Source: Clostridiales bacterium GWF2_38_85 (GTDB taxonomy: Bacteria; Bacillota; Clostridia; Oscillospirales; CAG-382). From it: a DNA stretch of 36,360 nucleotides. Location: the NCBI GenBank assembly GCA_001797275.1, contig MGOY01000036.1:1-36360 (forward strand). Reading direction: 5' to 3'. Position 1 is the first letter of the stretch, and every line of letters begins with the position of its first letter. The translations under genes and the position numbers were made by a program. Below are positions 25,055 to 35,261 of this stretch, piece by piece. The notes beneath the pieces were generated by a model. It ran no database searches, was not told the DNA's origin, and saw only the letters and a list, made by a program, of their open reading frames with translations.

Positions 25055-26156
25055 TATTATCACCATGTGAATTTAAATATAGTTTAAATGATTTTATGTA
25101 ATCTATTGACTTTATTTGTTCCTTCATTAATATCTTTCTAACATTATTATAATCAATTTTTGCGCAATGCAAATTATCTGCTTTAGTAATTATCCTGTCT
25201 GAAATTTCTAAGGTTTTTAAAAGATCATGTATTCTTTGCGGAGCAGCTTGCTGTTTTGTCAATGTATAGAATTCTTTCTCAAATATTATTGAAAAAGCTG
25301 TTCCATGAAAAGATGTTGTAACAACCAATTCTGCATTCGCAATTAACCATAAAAATTCTCCTGGAGATGAATCATAAATATATTCATCAGCTTTAACACG
25401 ATTAACTGTATCAGTTTGAACACATACAACTGGAAGATCATATTTAAAACGCACACTATCGATTAAAGCTTGCAATTGATCATTTCCAGAAACAAGAAAA
25501 CATAAAATGTAACGTTTTGTATGCTTGGGAATTTCAATAATTTTCGACCATTCTTCCTTATTCAGAAGGAAAACAGGATCAATATGTACATCACATGTTA
25601 TATTACAAAAGCTTTCCAAATATTGTTTAGCATAATTCTCACGAACAGAAACCTTTTTATATAAATTTAAAATATTGGTTACTTCTTTTTTTTCATCAGA
25701 ATTCCAATCACGTTCGGCAAGACTTGCAGCATAACTGAAGCGATGGGCATTTGTTTTAAAGTTCAGCATACTTATTTTTGAATACTTACCACGGATTGAA
25801 AATACTTGATCACTACCTGTAATAATGAAATCGGCGATAGGGAAATTATTTTCCAAGTCTTCTATTGTTCTATATAATCTAGTACATTTAATGTGATTAT
25901 TTATAAATAAATCAAATTTTCCATACAGATTTTTAAGAGTTTTCCTATTTTTAAAATTTAATAAATTCAAAACAATACTAATCAAAAATCTTCTTGGTGA
26001 TTTAAAATCTAAATTTACATATAACTTAGTTTTGCCGTATAATTCTAAAATTAAATTATCGTAACCAATTTTCGATTGAGTTTGTTGCAAAGCATATGTT
26101 TGCAAAACAGCTCCATAATTAATCGCTCTATGTGTTGTGATTGTTATTGTTTTCAT
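25044..26156 (-). CDS. Polysaccharide pyruvyl transferase family protein
   Basis: A 370-residue protein of the PF04230 (CsaB-like) family. The opening TITTHRAINYGAVLQTYALQ, the central DFIITGSDQVFSIRG and the C-terminal VVTTSFHGTAFSIIF are typical. Members transfer a pyruvyl group from phosphoenolpyruvate to a sugar as a ketal, adding negative charge to the polymer, although some members of the family have other sugar-modifying roles. It starts right after the upstream GT stop (no gap) and overlaps the F420-dehydrogenase-like gene. Confidence 0.85.
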   Translation of the reverse strand: MKTITITTHRAINYGAVLQTYALQQTQSKIGYDNLILELYGKTKLYVNLDFKSPRRFLISIVLNLLNFKNRKTLKNLYGKFDLFINNHIKCTRLYRTIEDLENNFPIADFIITGSDQVFSIRGKYSKISMLNFKTNAHRFSYAASLAERDWNSDEKKEVTNILNLYKKVSVRENYAKQYLESFCNITCDVHIDPVFLLNKEEWSKIIEIPKHTKRYILCFLVSGNDQLQALIDSVRFKYDLPVVCVQTDTVNRVKADEYIYDSSPGEFLWLIANAELVVTTSFHGTAFSIIFEKEFYTLTKQQAAPQRIHDLLKTLEISDRIITKADNLHCAKIDYNNVRKILMKEQIKSIDYIKSFKLYLNSHGDNNEN

Positions 26157-27449
26157 TTAGACGCTCCTATACTCAGCATCCTTAATTTCTATTAATTGTT
26201 CATAAACAGATGTAAATTGTTTATAAATATCAACATTTACTTTAGATTTTGCCGTATCGGTTCTGCATTTTTCGGAAAATTTCAAACATAATTCACTCTT
26301 ATTAAATAATTGTGATATATGATATGCCAGTTTTTCATATTCTTCGAAACGGTATAAAAATCCATTTACATCATTTATTACATATTCAGATACTCCACCG
26401 ACATCAGATGATACACATGGTGTACCAACCGTCATAGCTTCTTTTAAAGAGCTTGAATGATTTTCTATTGCAGATGCCATAACAAACACTCTAACCATTG
26501 AGAGTTTTCTTGCAATTTCTTCAGGTGTCAATGCACCAGTAAATATTATATTTTTTTTCAAATCTAGTTTTTTGATTATATCAGTTATATAAACTCTGTA
26601 TCCTAATGATTTTTGCCGTTCAATTAATTTGTCTCCGCAAGGGATGAACGGACCAGGAACATATAGAATTACATCTGGGTATTTGGCTTTAAGGATTACT
26701 AATGCTTTTAACATTATGTGAAGACCTTTAGCAGGATATCCAGATGCATTACACATTATAGAATGCTGTTCTGCTTTACTAACATCCCATTGATATTCAT
26801 AGAAAACTTGGTTTAAATCTAATGGTATATAATAAATCTCAGATTCCGGAGCTAATATCCTACAATGTAAATCACACCACTTATTTTCAACAATACAAGC
26901 TTCTGCCAACCGCATTAGCTCTTTTTCTCTTTTTGCATTTCTTTCAAAACGGCTTCGTTCAGTAATTAATGGTTTGCGTCGGTATAAATCTCGCAAGGTT
27001 ATAGCATGAAATAATTCTCTAATAGTCATGTTTGCTACACAGTATCTCGCAATTGCATCAATAACACCTTGCATATAAATCACCGTGGGAATATTTCTTT
27101 CTTTAGCGATCAATAAAGCATTATATGAGTGTCCATATTCTGTTCCCCATATTTGAATAATATCTGGTTTTTCTTTAATAAATATTTCTAACCATTCTTT
27201 TTTCGAAACATCCGATTTTCTTTTATAAACTGAAGCATTTCCTCCGGGAAGTAACCAATATGTAACTTGCTTATCTTCAAGATATAAAGTTTTTTTTACT
27301 TTTCCAGTGGTAACAATTGCTATGTTGTGTTCTTCATTATTTATAAATTGTTGTAAACTGGCATCCATCCACAACCCGTTAGCTTTATTACCATTTATTT
27401 TTATTGAAAGTAACCCAATAGGGATATTTGTAATCCAAAGAATTTTCAT
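26157..27449 (-). CDS. Family 4 glycosyltransferase
   Basis: A 430-residue GT-B fold enzyme. The donor-binding half has GYPAKGLHIMLKAL (about 233-246) and NIIFTGALTPEEIARKL, and the E-x7-E motif is ENHSSSLKE followed by AMTVGTPCVSSDVGGVSEYV. It is probably a retaining glycosyltransferase acting at the cytoplasmic membrane face. It lies 15 bases after the polymerase gene. Its sugar is unknown. Confidence 0.9.
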   Translation of the reverse strand: MKILWITNIPIGLLSIKINGNKANGLWMDASLQQFINNEEHNIAIVTTGKVKKTLYLEDKQVTYWLLPGGNASVYKRKSDVSKKEWLEIFIKEKPDIIQIWGTEYGHSYNALLIAKERNIPTVIYMQGVIDAIARYCVANMTIRELFHAITLRDLYRRKPLITERSRFERNAKREKELMRLAEACIVENKWCDLHCRILAPESEIYYIPLDLNQVFYEYQWDVSKAEQHSIMCNASGYPAKGLHIMLKALVILKAKYPDVILYVPGPFIPCGDKLIERQKSLGYRVYITDIIKKLDLKKNIIFTGALTPEEIARKLSMVRVFVMASAIENHSSSLKEAMTVGTPCVSSDVGGVSEYVINDVNGFLYRFEEYEKLAYHISQLFNKSELCLKFSEKCRTDTAKSKVNVDIYKQFTSVYEQLIEIKDAEYRSV

Positions 27450-27464
27450 TTTTAATATCTCCGT

Positions 27465-28712
27465 TTAAGTGTAATCTCTATTCTGATAATCCATTGAAAG
27501 TAGTGCCGGAATTAGGAATGCATTTACAGCAATAGCAGGTGAATTGAATAAAGTATCTACGCATCCCAATAAAATGAAAAACCAGAAAACTGTTTTTGCA
27601 TAAATATAATAATGTGGGTTTGATTGTGTATTTTTAAGTAATGTATAATACTTACGCATTAAATATATGAACAGAATAAAGCCCAAGAGACCGCAAGCAC
27701 CTAATATATCAAGTAATTCTGCATGTCCTCCTAAAACCGTATTGTTAAAAAACACACTACCAGTTAAAGGATGATTTGTAAAAGCCTTCAAGCTATTTGT
27801 ATATAGATCAATTCTATCGCCTATAGTACCAAAGAATTCTCCACGCGATATAGATGTATAAAAGTCTATTATTTTATCTCCGACAGCATTTAAAGAGTAT
27901 TTATAAAAAGTATCTGCAACAGAGTAAAAAAACGATTTTGGGGCTATTGATATTAACATTATTATAAATGCCCCAATATAAGCAATAATTAATGAAGTTG
28001 TGTTTTTGCAATATTTTTTTAAAAACATATATATAACAGCTAAAATTAACAATATTAATGCTAATGTATATTGTGACATTACAATACAAATGATATTTAA
28101 TAAAATGATAAAATAAATAATAATCTTATACTTTACAAAACGTGAGTAATATAATAAACATGGTATGAAAAGTACTGAACCATATATAAAATCATATCCA
28201 CCAATATTTTTTATATAATAGATTACCAAAGTATTTACATAAGATGCAAGATCTCTTGCTGCTTTTGGGTATTCAATCAAACCAATTATAGTTGTTATAA
28301 CAATAAATGTTTGTAAAATAAGGAGGTATTTAAAAACGGTTTTTTTTGACCAGCTAGCTTCTTCTTGTAAATAATATACAGCAAGCCATAATGGAAACCA
28401 AAACAAAGCAAAAGCATACAATTTATCAGATAAGCTTATCAAATCAGTCCATTGACCATAATAATTCATAATACTAAAAATCATACTGATAAATATAAAC
28501 AATGAAATGCTGCTTTTTTGTTTTCTATTTGAATTTATTATACCTAATATTAACATAATAAAAGCTACAGCAACTATGCTTAATCTTAAAGTTCTGTTTA
28601 TTATATTAAAATATGGTATGATTTTTATTGGCAGAAATAAAACAGCAGAAAAGAAAATATATTTTTCACTTTTGCATTTGAATTTTTTTGTCATTGAACT
28701 AATTTTATTCAT
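27465..28712 (-). CDS. Wzy-like O-antigen polymerase / ligase family membrane protein
   Basis: A 415-residue, very hydrophobic protein with about 10-12 predicted membrane spans and a large loop (about 270-320) containing GEFFGTIGDRIDLYTNSLKA and HPLTGS. This is the topology of Wzy polymerases and O-antigen ligases, and HPLxG-type motifs occur in the family. In this operon it would polymerise flipped repeat units outside the membrane. The start is uncertain: neither ATG 28712 nor ATG 28694 has a clear ribosome binding site. Confidence 0.8.
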   Translation of the reverse strand: MNKISSMTKKFKCKSEKYIFFSAVLFLPIKIIPYFNIINRTLRLSIVAVAFIMLILGIINSNRKQKSSISLFIFISMIFSIMNYYGQWTDLISLSDKLYAFALFWFPLWLAVYYLQEEASWSKKTVFKYLLILQTFIVITTIIGLIEYPKAARDLASYVNTLVIYYIKNIGGYDFIYGSVLFIPCLLYYSRFVKYKIIIYFIILLNIICIVMSQYTLALILLILAVIYMFLKKYCKNTTSLIIAYIGAFIIMLISIAPKSFFYSVADTFYKYSLNAVGDKIIDFYTSISRGEFFGTIGDRIDLYTNSLKAFTNHPLTGSVFFNNTVLGGHAELLDILGACGLLGFILFIYLMRKYYTLLKNTQSNPHYYIYAKTVFWFFILLGCVDTLFNSPAIAVNAFLIPALLSMDYQNRDYT

Positions 28713-28736
28713 CGAAAAATGTAACCATTCATAATT

Positions 28737-29891
28737 TTATTTTATTAATATTGCTTGGCTTAGTGGACCCTCGTCGAAATTAATAGTAATATCTGACAAT
28801 CTAGATTTTGCAAAAGCTAACAATCTATCTGCAGCAGTTTCCGGATTCCATAAATTTAATATAGTATTATAAGCATTTATTCCAAGTGTTTCACAGACTC
28901 GCGAATTTGAAATAAGATACTTTAAATTATCGTATAAATTGAATGTATTATTATAATGATAACATAATCCGTTGATTTTATTCTGAATTAAATAAGCAGC
29001 AGCTCCGACAGCGTCACTTACTAGTACTGCGCATCCGCTGTTCATTGCTTCGTTAATAACTGCGCCCCATCCTTCTCTATGATCGCTAGACATAATAAAA
29101 ATATTAGTGCTCTCCATTCTTTTGCGTACACCATCAGGAGTCATTGTACCAGAAAATGTGATTACTTTTTCTGTACCAAGTTTTTTGGCAAGTTTATGTA
29201 AATTATCATCTTCATATCCACCACCAATAATTTCTAATCGTATATTGTCATATCCTTTATGATACAATTTAGATATAACGACAATTACATCATCAAAATG
29301 TTTTAGTTTTAAAAAACGACCAACACATAATATTCTAATTAATTCACTTTTTTTTTGAATCAATAAATCATCAATATTATATTTCTTTAATACTGGGAAA
29401 TAGCCAAAGCGATATATTCTTTCAGTATTAGCCATTATTCTTTTATAATCATAGTATAAAAATGAACTTGCACTTAAAATACACACACCGTCATTATAAC
29501 TTGGAAGAATCCTTTGTTTTATATATTTCTTTGTAAAGTTCGGAACAAAAAATTGTAAAATTCCATGTTTAAATAATCGTTCAGAATGCATATATGTTTC
29601 TTTACCTGTTTTTATTCTATCATAAATATCAACAAACATATCTGGATTTGCACCAAAATATACAACATCGCTATTGATAATTAATTCACGACATTCTTTT
29701 TCTTGAGATACATCACTTAAATTTAATAAATATTCTGGAGATTTTTCTTCGATCCAACCAAGTGTAATCCGTTCACTATCCAAATGATATTTCTGTATAA
29801 AATGAAATTCACTTCCAAGTCTTTCATATAAAGCATCTGCTAATGGTTTCATATGTGGATTATATGTGTTTGTTAAAATAGTAAACTGCAT
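28737..29891 (-). CDS. Family 4 glycosyltransferase
   Basis: A 384-residue GT-B enzyme. The C-terminal donor domain shows ILCVGRFLKLKHFDDVI, LEIIGGGYEDDNLHKLAKKL and an E-x7-E motif in HREGWGAVINEAMNSG. AAGGAAAT lies just upstream of the ATG. The gap to the preceding glycosyltransferase is 2 bases. It adds one sugar of the repeat unit; specificity is unknown. Confidence 0.9.
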   Translation of the reverse strand: MQFTILTNTYNPHMKPLADALYERLGSEFHFIQKYHLDSERITLGWIEEKSPEYLLNLSDVSQEKECRELIINSDVVYFGANPDMFVDIYDRIKTGKETYMHSERLFKHGILQFFVPNFTKKYIKQRILPSYNDGVCILSASSFLYYDYKRIMANTERIYRFGYFPVLKKYNIDDLLIQKKSELIRILCVGRFLKLKHFDDVIVVISKLYHKGYDNIRLEIIGGGYEDDNLHKLAKKLGTEKVITFSGTMTPDGVRKRMESTNIFIMSSDHREGWGAVINEAMNSGCAVLVSDAVGAAAYLIQNKINGLCYHYNNTFNLYDNLKYLISNSRVCETLGINAYNTILNLWNPETAADRLLAFAKSRLSDITINFDEGPLSQAILIK

Positions 29892-29893
29892 AC

Positions 29894-31219
29894 TTATTTC
29901 CTTAAAAGTTCATTATATTTAATCTCAAGTAAGTTTTTCATTGAATATTTAGTATATATATCAATTAAAAAGTTATATGCATTTTTTCTTATTTTCTCTC
30001 GTTCAGAGTTAATTGTAAGTATATTGATTTTTTCTATAATTTTTGATTTAATTTTGCTGTCTATACATATAGCTGCATTGTATTTTTCAAGTATTTGCAT
30101 TGAAGCTACACTAGAAGGAGCAAAGGACAAAATAGGTCTGCCTGCAGCTATATACTCTGTCAATTTTGTTGAGAAAGAAAGTTTTGTCATCATTCTGTCT
30201 CTATAATTAAATGATTCAACATGGAGCAATACATCAGAACATTTGAGTACTTCCATTACTTGTTCTTTTTTAATTTTATCTTTTAAACTTATTAATTTAA
30301 TCAAACTCAATTTAAAACTGACTTTTTTTGGTATATGTTCTCCACAATATATATCAATTTTAATCAATGAATGTAGATTGCTGTTTTCTATTGTTTTAAT
30401 GAGATATAATATGCTTTTCCATCTGTTATGTGAAAGATTACCAACATATGATATAACAATCTTTCCGTTTTGTACTTCTGGTAAATTATCCAATAGCGGT
30501 ATATCAACACAATTCATAAAAATATCGCTACTTTTATTAAACCGTTGCTTATATATCTGTGACATTGTCTCATTAATTGTCAACAAATAACAATCTGGTC
30601 TTTTTAAGATCCTTTTCATACATCTATTTAAAATTAAATACCGTATCCAGAAAAATGGTGAAGCAGTTATCCTTGGCAAATAATAGTCATCTGTTGCATA
30701 AATAATTATAGGTATATTTAATTCGGTAGCGATATTGTTTGCTAAATTAAACAAATATGGATTATTTAAACCAAGAAAGTAAATAGCTTCTGGAGCGAAT
30801 TTATATATCCATTTTTTCAATCCAGCATTTTCCCATTTAGCGTTTTCCCATACAATATCTCGTATTAATCTACATACATTCCAATTTCTTATATTGCTAT
30901 AAAATATATGTGGTTTTGTTTTTGGCTGAATAATTAGGTTGTCATTTTTTTGAAGATCAACTTCTATTTCCATTCCACATGTCTTGCTTTTATGTAAAAC
31001 ATAATTTATTACATCAATATCGGTTATTCTATAAAAATTTTTGCATAATATATTATCAGGGACCTCAGGATATGTATAAAACTGTGCTAGGCAATCAGTA
31101 GGCCACGAAGAAAATTGTTGTAAAATAGTTTTGCCATTATTATTTTGTGTATGAAAACAATTGCAGGAAATAACAAGTATTCGCGGCATATTTTTACATT
31201 TATCATTAATGAATTCCAT
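29894..31219 (-). CDS. Glycosyltransferase, GT4-like
   Basis: A 441-residue GT-B-like protein. The N-terminal domain opens MPRILVISCNCFHTQNNNGK, and the C-terminal domain has KIVISYVGNLSHNRW and LSFSTKLTEYIAAGRPILSF, the position of the donor-binding E-x7-E region in an atypical form. ATG 31219 is supported by AGGAG 7 bases upstream and overlaps the preceding gene by 14 bases, so translation is coupled. Sugar specificity is unknown. Confidence 0.75.
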   Translation of the reverse strand: MEFINDKCKNMPRILVISCNCFHTQNNNGKTILQQFSSWPTDCLAQFYTYPEVPDNILCKNFYRITDIDVINYVLHKSKTCGMEIEVDLQKNDNLIIQPKTKPHIFYSNIRNWNVCRLIRDIVWENAKWENAGLKKWIYKFAPEAIYFLGLNNPYLFNLANNIATELNIPIIIYATDDYYLPRITASPFFWIRYLILNRCMKRILKRPDCYLLTINETMSQIYKQRFNKSSDIFMNCVDIPLLDNLPEVQNGKIVISYVGNLSHNRWKSILYLIKTIENSNLHSLIKIDIYCGEHIPKKVSFKLSLIKLISLKDKIKKEQVMEVLKCSDVLLHVESFNYRDRMMTKLSFSTKLTEYIAAGRPILSFAPSSVASMQILEKYNAAICIDSKIKSKIIEKINILTINSEREKIRKNAYNFLIDIYTKYSMKNLLEIKYNELLRK

Positions 31220-32411
31220 AAAGGAACTCCTCTACTGTTTTTTTATAATGTTCCCATGAGCAATTTTCTTTCATATATTTTTGTGCTTCAAGTGATTTAT
31301 TTTTATATATAGGATAATTATTTCTTATTTCTATTATTTTTTGCGCTATAGCTAAAGGATTAGCTTCACAATAATTAATGTATTGATCAAATTCTTTTGG
31401 TATTGCAAGCATATGTGAAGCAATAATTGGAATGCCACTTTGCAAATATTCAATTAGTTTATATGGTAAACCATATTTTGTAATATTATTTTGTTGTTCG
31501 GCTTCCATAGGTCGTATTATAAATAAAATATCACTTTGCTTTTCTAACTGCATAACTATTCTTTTTTCAACAGCACCTTTATAGTAAATTCTATTATCAT
31601 CTTTAGCGCATTTTGTTAAATATTCACTGAGCTCTCCTCTTCCATATAAATAAAAACTATATGTATCATCTAAATATTTTAAAGTTTCAATGTATTCTTT
31701 TATACCGTTTAGTGGTGCGATACCACCAGCAAAAAAAAGTCTAAATCTACTATCATCAAATTCATCTTGTAATATCAAATCATCATTATCTAGTGTATCT
31801 ACAGGTGTAATTGATATACATTTTTTTATGGATGAACAGAAATCATTTATTACATTCTGACAAAGAGCGATGACACCGTTATATGAAACTAAAGCTTTTA
31901 TGGCTTTTATTGTATTATAACGGTATAGAATATTTTTACTTTCCTGATTATAAAATCCATCAATTAAATATGTTAGTAATCTGCAACCGTATTTCTTTTT
32001 AATTTTTATCGCTGGATAGGAAAATAATGGGTATGTGTTGCAAGTAATAATCATAATATCATTAATATTTTCTCCCTGCTTTAATAAATAATTAATTAAA
32101 TTATCAAGATAATGATATATGTTTAAATAAGCAGTTATTTGTCTTAGTATTGGTATATTTAGAATAGGTAAAGCATCACATCTAATTGAATTGTTCTTAT
32201 GTTTTAAATCAAAACTCGTTTTTTTCATATAAAAACTGTGTTTATTATAAATATTATAGGCATAAGAACATATATACAAATTACTATCATTTATTTCTCC
32301 TAATATTCTCGTTACAAAATTAAATTCCGCATCATTACCAGCAAATGAAGTTTGAACTCTATATGCATCTTCATTTGATGTAACGAATCCAAGATATATA
32401 ATAGTATTCAT
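31206..32411 (-). CDS. Glycosyltransferase, GT4-like
   Basis: A 401-residue GT-B-like protein. The C-terminal half has RLFFAGGIAPLNGIKEYIET, YSFYLYGRGELSEYL and the donor-site segment KYGLPYKLIEYLQSGIPIIA. It is probably another step of repeat-unit assembly. It follows the WbuB-like gene by 16 bases and overlaps the next gene by 14 bases. Confidence 0.8.
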   Translation of the reverse strand: MNTIIYLGFVTSNEDAYRVQTSFAGNDAEFNFVTRILGEINDSNLYICSYAYNIYNKHSFYMKKTSFDLKHKNNSIRCDALPILNIPILRQITAYLNIYHYLDNLINYLLKQGENINDIMIITCNTYPLFSYPAIKIKKKYGCRLLTYLIDGFYNQESKNILYRYNTIKAIKALVSYNGVIALCQNVINDFCSSIKKCISITPVDTLDNDDLILQDEFDDSRFRLFFAGGIAPLNGIKEYIETLKYLDDTYSFYLYGRGELSEYLTKCAKDDNRIYYKGAVEKRIVMQLEKQSDILFIIRPMEAEQQNNITKYGLPYKLIEYLQSGIPIIASHMLAIPKEFDQYINYCEANPLAIAQKIIEIRNNYPIYKNKSLEAQKYMKENCSWEHYKKTVEEFLYGIH

Positions 32412-32427
32412 TGTTAAAATCCTTATT

Positions 32428-33630
32428 TTAATGGAACAATTTTAAATATTTTGCATTACACAATTCTTTTGTATATGAATTCATATAAAGCTTACGTGAA
32501 TTTTCTGAAAATTCAGCAATTTTTTCGGGATCATTTTTTAGATTAATTATTTCTTTTGCTAATTGTGCACAATCACCTTGTCGGATTGCTATTCCAATTT
32601 TTTTATCTTTTATCTCATTGGCAATGTAAGAATTATCTTGAACTATTGCTAAAATCGGTTTCCCACTTTGCAAATAACTGTAATATTTGCTTGGGGCACA
32701 TAACCCTTTTAATCCTTGTTCAAGACTAATCGCAAAACACGAACTGATATTAATAATGTTTTGTAATTCTTCACCTACTAAAAAATCCATTACAATAACA
32801 TTTTGTAAGCATTCCTTAATGATCATGTTTTTTATTGATTCTTTTTTATTTCCATGACCTATAAAAAGAAATTTTATACAATATTCATTTTTTAATAATT
32901 TAGCGACTTCTAATAAGGTATCCATTTCTTGACAGGTGCCCATATTTCCTAAGAAAGATATTATAAAATCACCTTTATCAATACCTAATACGAAATTTAT
33001 TTCTGCTTTATTTATTTTCTCATGTGCCCAATTCGGAATAACCTCAATATTATTTGATGAAATGCTTTTCCTGTTATTAATAATAAAATCTTTCATTTCG
33101 TCAGTAAGTGCAATTATTTTATTGCAATTTTTAACTATCGAATTATTAATTTTTGACATGATTTTACTAATTATTGAACCTTCGTGTAAGTTTCCGGTAA
33201 CATGTGCTATTTCTGGATATACATCATAACAAACAAAGTAAATTTTTGTATGAAATAATTTATTACTTATTACTGCAATTAATGGAAGAATTGGAGGATT
33301 AGAATATACAATTACATTTTTATAATGTCTAATATTATTAATGTGGAAAAGACATGAAATAGTGAATGAAAAATAATTTAAAATTCTTCCGATAAACTTC
33401 TTTCGACTACATTGTAAATATCTTATTCGTTTGATTTTTATTCCATTTAAATATTCATTTTTTTTAATTTTTTGTTTTGAAGTATATTCTTTAGGAAAAC
33501 CACATAGGACACCTACTTTTAAGCCATGTGATGACAAATAAGTTGCTGTATCAAATGGTAAAGTTGCAGACGATACATATTCAGGATAAAAAAACTGACA
33601 TAAAAACAAAACATCATGGATCTTTTTCAT
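32428..33630 (-). CDS. Family 4 glycosyltransferase, WbuB-like
   Basis: A 400-residue GT-B enzyme resembling WbuB-type transferases, with an N-terminal FFYPEYVSSATLPFDTATYL motif. FVCYDVYPEIAHVTGNL lies mid-protein, and the donor domain has ISFLGNMGTCQEMDTLLEVA and CAPSKYYSYLQSGKPILA. WbuB is a fucosamine transferase in E. coli O26; that specificity cannot be assumed here, though a FucNAc pathway (capE/capF) exists elsewhere in the window. It follows the epimerase by 20 bases. Confidence 0.8.
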   Translation of the reverse strand: MKKIHDVLFLCQFFYPEYVSSATLPFDTATYLSSHGLKVGVLCGFPKEYTSKQKIKKNEYLNGIKIKRIRYLQCSRKKFIGRILNYFSFTISCLFHINNIRHYKNVIVYSNPPILPLIAVISNKLFHTKIYFVCYDVYPEIAHVTGNLHEGSIISKIMSKINNSIVKNCNKIIALTDEMKDFIINNRKSISSNNIEVIPNWAHEKINKAEINFVLGIDKGDFIISFLGNMGTCQEMDTLLEVAKLLKNEYCIKFLFIGHGNKKESIKNMIIKECLQNVIVMDFLVGEELQNIINISSCFAISLEQGLKGLCAPSKYYSYLQSGKPILAIVQDNSYIANEIKDKKIGIAIRQGDCAQLAKEIINLKNDPEKIAEFSENSRKLYMNSYTKELCNAKYLKLFH

Positions 33631-33650
33631 GTAATATTATACTCACTAAT

Positions 33651-34496
33651 CTATTTTAAGCTTTTTTGTATGCTTTCAGTAAAATTGGTACAGCAATATG
33701 AATAATTGAAATCTTCTGTATCCATATATATCAAGCTTCCAAAAGCCTTTTGAATCATTGGTACAAACCGTATACCCACTTTTATAAAGGGTGACAAAAC
33801 TTTAGAAAATTTTATTGTTTTACCAATGACTTTACCGATAAGTAGTACTATTGTATCGGTGCATGCATATTCATCGTTCTGAGGAAACATTACACTTGAT
33901 AAGTTATCGTCTATTGTCATCTTTACGAAAGATGACAGGTTGTCAATAAAGATCATACTTCTTTTGTTCTCATATCGAGGAAACACGGAAAATCTCCGTG
34001 TAACATTGACCAGCGATTGGAAATTTCCTTTACATCCATTTCCATATACCATTGGTGGACGCAGTATTGCTACTTTATATTCTATATGGGACAGCTTTAC
34101 TATTTCATTTTCTGCTTGATATTTTGATTTTCCATAATTGCTTTTAGGGAAAGGTTTCGTTTCTTTCGTAATAACACCTGTCTCCATTCCATAAACACTC
34201 ATTGAGCTTAGAAAAATAAATTGTCTTACACCATCAGCTTTTGCCTTTTTTGCTGTTTCAATTGCTAGATTGCGATTTATTTCAAAATAGAGATGCGAGT
34301 TCTTTTTTGTTTCTTTTATATGTGCAATCCCAGCAACATGAAAAACTGTATCGTAACCAGAAAAAGATTTTTCTTTCCAAGAACCATCGATCATGTCAAT
34401 AGTATCAACCCGATACTCATCTGGCCACTGTTTCAAATAATTCTCAAATGAAGTACCTATGTAACTGTTAGCACCGGTGATTAGTATTCGCTTCAT
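33651..34496 (-). CDS. NAD-dependent epimerase/dehydratase (SDR)
   Basis: A 281-residue extended SDR, a little shorter than most sugar epimerases. The nucleotide-binding motif is TGANSYIG (the middle glycine is serine), with HVAGIAH after strand 4, SSMSVYG for the catalytic serine, and YGKSK for the Tyr-x3-Lys pair. Proteins of this type often sit beside the initiating sugar transferase in clostridial capsule loci and are thought to act on UDP-sugars, for example as 4-epimerase or reductase; the exact reaction is unknown. A truncated paralogue lies just upstream (34767-35261). Confidence 0.8.
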   Translation of the reverse strand: MKRILITGANSYIGTSFENYLKQWPDEYRVDTIDMIDGSWKEKSFSGYDTVFHVAGIAHIKETKKNSHLYFEINRNLAIETAKKAKADGVRQFIFLSSMSVYGMETGVITKETKPFPKSNYGKSKYQAENEIVKLSHIEYKVAILRPPMVYGNGCKGNFQSLVNVTRRFSVFPRYENKRSMIFIDNLSSFVKMTIDDNLSSVMFPQNDEYACTDTIVLLIGKVIGKTIKFSKVLSPFIKVGIRFVPMIQKAFGSLIYMDTEDFNYSYCCTNFTESIQKSLK

Positions 34497-34766
34497 TTGG
34501 TCACACTTCTTTCTTGTACGAGCTGGTACTGCTTTTGATTTAATTTATATGATTCAATTATTGTTTTTATTATGAATTATAACCATAAAATACTTAGTTA
34601 TAATCACCTTGATGTTATGAAGATAATTACATAACAGCTTTCGATTTTCATACAAAACTTATCACCATATCAAGTCTGAATTTGTCTGAAGTACAATTAA
34701 AATTATTGCAATGGATTTTATGTATGTTTTTAGGTAAAAATCTTTGAAAACGTTAGATTTAAGGCA
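34497..34766. other. Gap between epimerase copies
   Basis: An AT-rich 270 bases without a supported gene. It contains a small inverted pair TATAAC/GTTATA near 34580-34604. It probably represents the decayed 3' part of the truncated epimerase copy, although I could not find clear homology in it. Confidence 0.35.
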
Positions 34767-35261
34767 CTATTTACCCAAATATGACTTTATATAGCTTGTC
34801 CGAAACTTGCACTCATGTAAACTATTATCTTGCAAAGGTAATATACTGTTTTCAGCTTGAAACTTACTATCACCATAACAATTAGAAGGTTGCGGTTTTG
34901 TATCCTTAGTTATTATTTTTTGTTTACCAATTGGAGCACTATCGCCATAGACAATTGCACTACTCATAAAAATGAATTGTTTTACACCATCAGTTTTTGC
35001 TTTTCTCGCTGTTTCAATAGTTAAATCTCGGTTTATTTTATAATAAAAGTTCTTCTTTTCTTCTGTGATCTTTCCGTTATCAGAATGAGCAATTCCAGCA
35101 ACATGAAATACAACATCATATCCGTTGAAACTTTTCTCGCGCCACGAACCGTCAATCATATCAATAGTATCGACCTGATATTGATCAGGCCATTGTTTTA
35201 TGTAGTTTTCAAATGAAGTACCGATGTAACTGTTTGCGCCAGCAATGAGAATACGCTTCAT
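34767..35261 (-). pseudogene. Truncated duplicate of the SDR epimerase
   Basis: 164 codons, of which the first 59 match the intact neighbour at about 51 positions (both begin MKRILI-GANSYIGTSFENY). The copy keeps the nucleotide-binding motif and the YGDSK catalytic pair. After AENSILPLQDNS it diverges into an unrelated tail (ECKFRTSYIKSYLGK), losing the whole C-terminal substrate domain, about 120 residues. It overlaps the sugar transferase end by 4 bases and is still in the operon, but probably encodes no active enzyme. Confidence 0.75.

Noticed and set aside
30243-30590. 115-codon + strand frame in the operon
   Set aside because: It lies opposite a glycosyltransferase gene with better coding signs; its composition is that of reversed hydrophobic codons in AT-rich DNA.
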